Part shown: one piece after another, positions 60,854 through 64,000 of the stretch
Position numbering within the stretch: the stretch's first letter is position 1
Layout of the letters: the number at the start of each line of letters is the position of its first letter
Assembly (NCBI RefSeq): GCF_004168255.1
Contig: NZ_SEWG01000005.1
Coordinates: forward strand, 372,001 to 436,000
Reading direction: 5' to 3'
Length of the DNA stretch: 64,000 bases
From: Mucilaginibacter terrigena
GTDB taxonomy: Bacteria > Bacteroidota > Bacteroidia > Sphingobacteriales > Sphingobacteriaceae
Program-made: the position numbers and the translations under genes
The notes under the pieces: model-generated
Told to the model about the DNA's origin: nothing
What the model saw: the letters and a program-made list of their open reading frames with translations, nothing else
The model's database searches: none

Positions 60854-63800
60854 ATGATCACTGAAAGCACTGAGCAATTCTTGTCGGGCGGCGGCGAAAT
60901 GGGTAAACTGATCCGGTCGATGGATTGGTCGAAAACCGCGTTAGGACCGGTGGAAACCTGGCCGCAAAGTTTGCGCACATCTGTCAGCCTTTGTCTTTCA
61001 TCAACTTTTCCTATCCTCATCGCTTGGGGGCGGGAAACTATCCAGATCTATAACGATAGTTACCGCCCGATCTGCGGTGCCAAACATCCCGAATCTATGG
61101 GCATGAACTTCCGCATTTGCTGGGAAACTGCGTTAGTGGTAGTGGGCGATGCGTTTACGCGCGGCCAGCACGGTGAGGGTACATATATCAATGACCAGCG
61201 CATGTTCCTAGACCGATATGGTTACCTTGAAGAGGCTTGGATGACCTTTTCCTTCGCACCAATTAGAGATGAATCCGGTGGTGTAGGTGGCATTTTCCAT
61301 CCAATTACCGAAACTACCGTTAAAATGCTTAGCGGCCGCCGTACGCAGGTGTTGCGCGATTTGGGCGTGGCCTTTGGGAAAGCCAAAACCGTTCAGGAGA
61401 TCGGCAGTTTTACGACAGAACGGTACGACGATTACCAGCTGGACATTCCTTTTTTTATCTTTTATCAAATGATGGATGGGCAGGCCAAGCTCATCAGTAC
61501 CGCCGGCTTACCGGAGGATGGCAAATTCACCGAACCAGAAAACTGGCCGCTGAGTGCTGATGGACTGGCAACCGTTCCGGATCTTAAAGATCGGTTTGGC
61601 GCATTCTCTGCCGGGCCATATGAAGAAGCACCACACACAGCGCTCATCCTGCCGGTGAAACTTTCGGGACAGGAAACGCCTTTTGGCTATATCGTTGCCG
61701 GGGTAAGCGCCTGCCGGGCGCTCGATCCGGATTACCTGAATTTTTACGATCAGTTAGCAAATACCTTCAATACAGCGGTATCAAATGTATATGCATATGA
61801 ACAGGAACAAAAACGTGCCGAGGCACTTGCCGCTATTGACCGGTCTAAAACGGCTTTCTTCAGTAATGTAAGCCATGAGTTCCGCACGCCGCTGACACTG
61901 ATGCTGGGGCCGCTGGAAGATCTATTGAATAAGCCCAACCTTGAAGAAAATATTAAACAACCGGTAGAAGCCACGCATCGCAATGCCTTGCGTTTGCTTA
62001 AACTGGTAAACAATTTGTTAGACTATAGCCGGGTAGAAGCCGGCCGTGCCCAGGCTGCTTACCAACAGGTAGACCTTTGCGAAATGACCGTTGACCTGGC
62101 CAGCAGTTTCCGTTCGATCATCGAAAAAGCGGGCATGCAATTGGTAGTGGATTGCATCCCACCCAAAGATGCCGTTTTTGTGGACCGGCAAATGTGGGAA
62201 AAAATCGTGCTAAACTTGTTGTCTAACGCTTTTAAATATACGCTGGAAGGTACCATCACGGTCAGCCTGAAACAACAATACCACAAAGTGGTGCTGGAGG
62301 TTAAAGATACCGGTGTCGGTATCCCTGAAAAGGAATTGCCGCATATGTTCGAGCGTTTTCATCGTGTGGAAAATTCTGCAGGGCGAACCCATGAAGGCAC
62401 AGGCATCGGCTTATCCCTGGTAAATGAGTTGGTTCAGTTGCACGGCGGGAAGATTTCGGTCAGTAGCGTCGAAGGTGAAGGCAGTACTTTTAGCGTGATC
62501 ATTCCTGTGGGCAAAACCCACCTGCCACAGGAACATGTACTTGATGCCGCGAAGATCACGGATTCGTCAGCAATGAAGGGGGCGTTTCTACAGGAAGCTT
62601 TCAACGTTTTACAGGAAGAAGCGGGTGCCGCGCACAGAGATAATAATATCATTTCTACCGGGGACCTGACCACGCGGCAGGATTTCAGCGCCAGTAAGGA
62701 AACGACCATTTTAATAGTAGATGATAACGCAGATATGCGCGCTTATCTAAGCCGATTGCTGGAACCTTATTTTACAGTACAAACGGCGATCAATGGGCAG
62801 GACGCATTTAAACAAATAGTCAGGAAGATGCCGCAATTGGTATTGACTGATATGATGATGCCGGTGATGGACGGAAAAGCCTTATTGCACGAGATCAGGA
62901 AACATACAGAAAGCGCCCGTTTACCGGTGATCTTCCTGTCGGCAAGGGCCGGCGAAGAAGCACGGATAGATGGTTTAGAAGCAGGTGCCGATGATTACCT
63001 GGTAAAACCATTTTCGGCGGCAGAGCTACTGACTAAGATCCGGGCACAGATCAATATATCACAGGCCAGAGGTTTGGCTGAACGTCGCTTGAGAGGGTTA
63101 CTGACCGACGCACCGGTCGCTATAGCTATTTATCGGGGCGCAAACCATATTATTGAAATGGCTAACAACCGTATGTTGCAATATTGGGGAAGATCGGCTG
63201 AAGAAGTAACAGATATGCCTTTATTTGATGCGATACCGGAACTGGCTTCACAAGGCTTTCCACAGGTTATGGACCATGTATTTAAAACCGGGGAACGGTT
63301 TATTTCCGGTGAGATACCGGTTAGCCTGACAAAAAATGGAAACACCGAGACCATTTTTATGAATCTGACGGTTGAAGCCCTGCATGATGATCACACAAAC
63401 GTAACAGGGATGATGGCGGTTGCTGCCGATATTACCGAGCAGGTGCTTTCACGCCTTGAACTTCAAAAAGCCAGTGATACATTAGAGCTGGCTATGGAAG
63501 CAGCCGGGATGGGAATATGGAAAACCGAATGGGGAACCGACCTGCTGGAAGTTTCACCTCGTGGCAGAATCATTCATCATCTTCCGTTGGATAAACCTTT
63601 ATCATTTGATGAAACTATTAAGCTGGTGGTCCCTGAACACCGTGAACGCCTGCTGTTAGCGATCACCAAAGCGGTTGAAAGCGGGGGCAGTTTTAGTGAA
63701 GATTATCAAATTCAGCCCCTTAACGGCGGTAATCTGAAATGGTTAAACACAACCGGGAAAATTGGGCCGGACGAACAGGGCCGGGTAAGATCAGTTATCG

Positions 63801-64000
63801 GTACTATTTTAGATATTACTGAGATAAAAGCGGATGAGCTTCGCAAGAACGATTTTATTGGAATGGTGAGCCATGAGTTAAAAACACCACTCACCTCGCT
63901 GCAAGGTTTTTCGCAATTGCTGAAAATGCACGCACGCAAACATAACGATGAATTCTCGAATGAGAAGTTAGATAAGATACTCAGCCAGGTACGAAAAATG
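60854..64000 (+). CDS. Hybrid sensor kinase with two kinase cores, 3' end outside window
   Basis: Open from ATG 60854 to the window end, 1,049 codons without a stop. Order: PAS-like N-terminus (SMDWSKTALGPVETWPQSL), GAF-like region to about 320, DHp with H341 (FFSNVSHEFRTPLTLML), ATP domain (LLSNAFKY, DTGVGIPEKE, GTGIGLSLVNELV), receiver at about 615-735 with D666 (VLTDMMMPVMDG), two PAS domains, and a second DHp with H1007 (FIGMVSHELKTPLTSLQGF). A second ATP domain is expected beyond 64000. No transmembrane helix is visible. Confidence 0.93.
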   Translation, partial: MITESTEQFLSGGGEMGKLIRSMDWSKTALGPVETWPQSLRTSVSLCLSSTFPILIAWGRETIQIYNDSYRPICGAKHPESMGMNFRICWETALVVVGDAFTRGQHGEGTYINDQRMFLDRYGYLEEAWMTFSFAPIRDESGGVGGIFHPITETTVKMLSGRRTQVLRDLGVAFGKAKTVQEIGSFTTERYDDYQLDIPFFIFYQMMDGQAKLISTAGLPEDGKFTEPENWPLSADGLATVPDLKDRFGAFSAGPYEEAPHTALILPVKLSGQETPFGYIVAGVSACRALDPDYLNFYDQLANTFNTAVSNVYAYEQEQKRAEALAAIDRSKTAFFSNVSHEFRTPLTLMLGPLEDLLNKPNLEENIKQPVEATHRNALRLLKLVNNLLDYSRVEAGRAQAAYQQVDLCEMTVDLASSFRSIIEKAGMQLVVDCIPPKDAVFVDRQMWEKIVLNLLSNAFKYTLEGTITVSLKQQYHKVVLEVKDTGVGIPEKELPHMFERFHRVENSAGRTHEGTGIGLSLVNELVQLHGGKISVSSVEGEGSTFSVIIPVGKTHLPQEHVLDAAKITDSSAMKGAFLQEAFNVLQEEAGAAHRDNNIISTGDLTTRQDFSASKETTILIVDDNADMRAYLSRLLEPYFTVQTAINGQDAFKQIVRKMPQLVLTDMMMPVMDGKALLHEIRKHTESARLPVIFLSARAGEEARIDGLEAGADDYLVKPFSAAELLTKIRAQINISQARGLAERRLRGLLTDAPVAIAIYRGANHIIEMANNRMLQYWGRSAEEVTDMPLFDAIPELASQGFPQVMDHVFKTGERFISGEIPVSLTKNGNTETIFMNLTVEALHDDHTNVTGMMAVAADITEQVLSRLELQKASDTLELAMEAAGMGIWKTEWGTDLLEVSPRGRIIHHLPLDKPLSFDETIKLVVPEHRERLLLAITKAVESGGSFSEDYQIQPLNGGNLKWLNTTGKIGPDEQGRVRSVIGTILDITEIKADELRKNDFIGMVSHELKTPLTSLQGFSQLLKMHARKHNDEFSNEKLDKILSQVRKM

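Noticed and set aside
1..64000. CRISPR arrays, rRNA genes, transposases
   Set aside because: None were seen; the repeats present are short inverted or dispersed elements, not regularly spaced direct repeats.

Overview
The window looks like a chromosome segment of a Sphingobacteriaceae-type bacterium (phylum Bacteroidota, closest in feel to Mucilaginibacter/Pedobacter). The reasons are many promoters of the Bacteroidota type (-7 box TAnnTTTG) with little Shine-Dalgarno signal, a SusC-like TonB receptor with an N-terminal carboxypeptidase-regulatory domain, tandem DUF3857 proteins, AI-2E/YtxH/holin-like envelope genes, and short dispersed repeats typical of this group. No rRNA, CRISPR array, transposase, integrase or phage module was seen. 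The assignment rests on gene style, not on a database search.

Layout. 1-7.4 kb: glgC-glgA (glycogen), an S41 peptidase, a disrupted gene bracketed by 25-bp copies of the polA 3' end, and polA. 7.5-8.8 kb: tag, a disrupted S23/four-helix-bundle gene between inverted 18-bp repeats, and an AhpD-like gene. 8.9-12.7 kb: two paralogous envelope proteins interleaved with two VOC proteins. 12.6-18.5 kb: alkyltransferase-like protein, trmB, a small envelope-gene cluster, an AI-2E transporter, an NtrC-type regulator with a 66-residue H-box protein, and an outer-membrane barrel. 18.8-27.3 kb: crotonase and B12-binding subunit, glnS, amidase, csaA-sdpI-tadA, superoxide dismutase, and an oxidoreductase pair. 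27.5-31.2 kb: TonB receptor plus PepSY protein (iron uptake). 31.3-40.4 kb: nucleotidase, the DUF3857-DUF3857-aat-ruvC string, a PAS kinase and hisS. 40.9-46.2 kb: OmpA-like lipoprotein, a four-gene envelope/two-component operon, and apbE. 46.3-50.9 kb: prfA, tatA, lpxH-like, DUF922 and SPFH genes.

51.0-57.4 kb is the most interesting region. It is a tight six-gene operon: DUF427, a class I pyridine-nucleotide disulfide oxidoreductase, an ABC ATPase, a permease/substrate-binding fusion, EgtB and EgtD. It joins ergothioneine synthesis (EgtD, EgtB) to an OpuC/EgtUV-like transporter and a candidate thiol-disulfide reductase. The binding domain of the fusion has its two halves in swapped (circularly permuted) order compared with OpuCC-type proteins.

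57.5-64 kb: tRNA-Glu, then a sensory cluster made of a single-domain response regulator, a CHASE3-type kinase ending in an unusual STAS-like domain, and a large hybrid kinase with two kinase cores that runs off the window.

Two genes carry single in-frame stop codons (4170-4172 and 8164-8166) and are otherwise intact, so they are either recent pseudogenes or sequence errors. Several housekeeping genes (trmB, csaA, ruvC, aat, hisS, the 5'-nucleotidase) have a TAnnTTTG box ending only 5-9 bases before the start codon, which predicts leaderless or nearly leaderless mRNAs.
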